DNA of 64,000 bases from Lates calcarifer (lineage: Eukaryota > Chordata > Actinopteri > Centropomidae), in assembly GCF_001640805.2 (NCBI RefSeq), contig NC_066855.1, positions 1,618,015 to 1,682,014 on the forward strand. The letters run 5' to 3'. Below are positions 63,973 through 64,000 of this stretch, in pieces. The first letter of the stretch is position 1, and every line of letters starts with the position of its first letter. The translations under genes and the position numbers were made by a program. The notes under the pieces are model-generated. The model was not told where the DNA came from and ran no database searches. It saw nothing but the letters and a program-made list of their open reading frames with translations.

Positions 63973-64000
63973 GTGTCACCAATTCATCCACGACATCACC
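63973..64000 (+). CDS. Possible exon start cut by the window edge
   Basis: A very good acceptor (pyrimidine-rich, TTTGATTTCCTCCAG) precedes a frame reading GVTNSSTTS. This is Ser/Thr-rich with an N-glycosylation sequon, as in an extracellular stalk. Only 28 nt are visible. Confidence 0.22.

Overview
The window looks like a teleost fish nuclear genome segment, probably a percomorph. It is AT-rich, gene-poor and intron-bearing. Its dispersed repeats match families I recognise from teleosts: a palindromic GCTAAGCTAA foldback element, the AGATAAGATAATCC element, Tc1/mariner ends, and an L2/CR1-group LINE. There are no bacterial operons, ribosome binding sites or CRISPR arrays. Family names come from memory of teleost sequences, not from a search.

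The one gene I can identify with confidence lies on the minus strand at about 40.0-44.8 kb. It is a urotensin II receptor (uts2r), a class A GPCR. Two coding exons (42832-43545 and 40036-40413) join in phase at an intron in the third intracellular loop and give a complete 363-residue seven-helix receptor. A likely 5' leader exon ends at 44736 and may carry two upstream ORFs. A GA-rich tract lies about 0.6 kb further upstream. The coding-region intron holds a broken LINE reverse transcriptase in the same orientation as the gene.

Left of the receptor (1-40 kb) I see mainly non-coding DNA. It holds four copies of the foldback element, an inverted-repeat element at 1283-1649, a decayed Tc1 transposase at about 15.05-15.53 kb, several repeat fragments and microsatellites. 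Two small minus-strand open segments near 4.0-4.3 kb have good acceptor sites and look like terminal exons, but I cannot identify them.

Right of the receptor (45-64 kb) three minus-strand exon-like segments stand out (57671-57739, 57408-57455 and 48591-48809). All are phase 1-1 with plausible splice sites and encode cysteine-containing peptides. The last resembles a Ly6/uPAR three-finger domain. They may belong to an unannotated secreted or surface protein gene upstream of uts2r, or to a pseudogene. At the right edge a possible plus-strand gene start (62420-62582) is phase-compatible with an acceptor at 63973 that begins a Ser/Thr-rich peptide.

I found no convincing novel biological system. 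The most useful leads are the cysteine-rich exon candidates and the uORF arrangement of uts2r.
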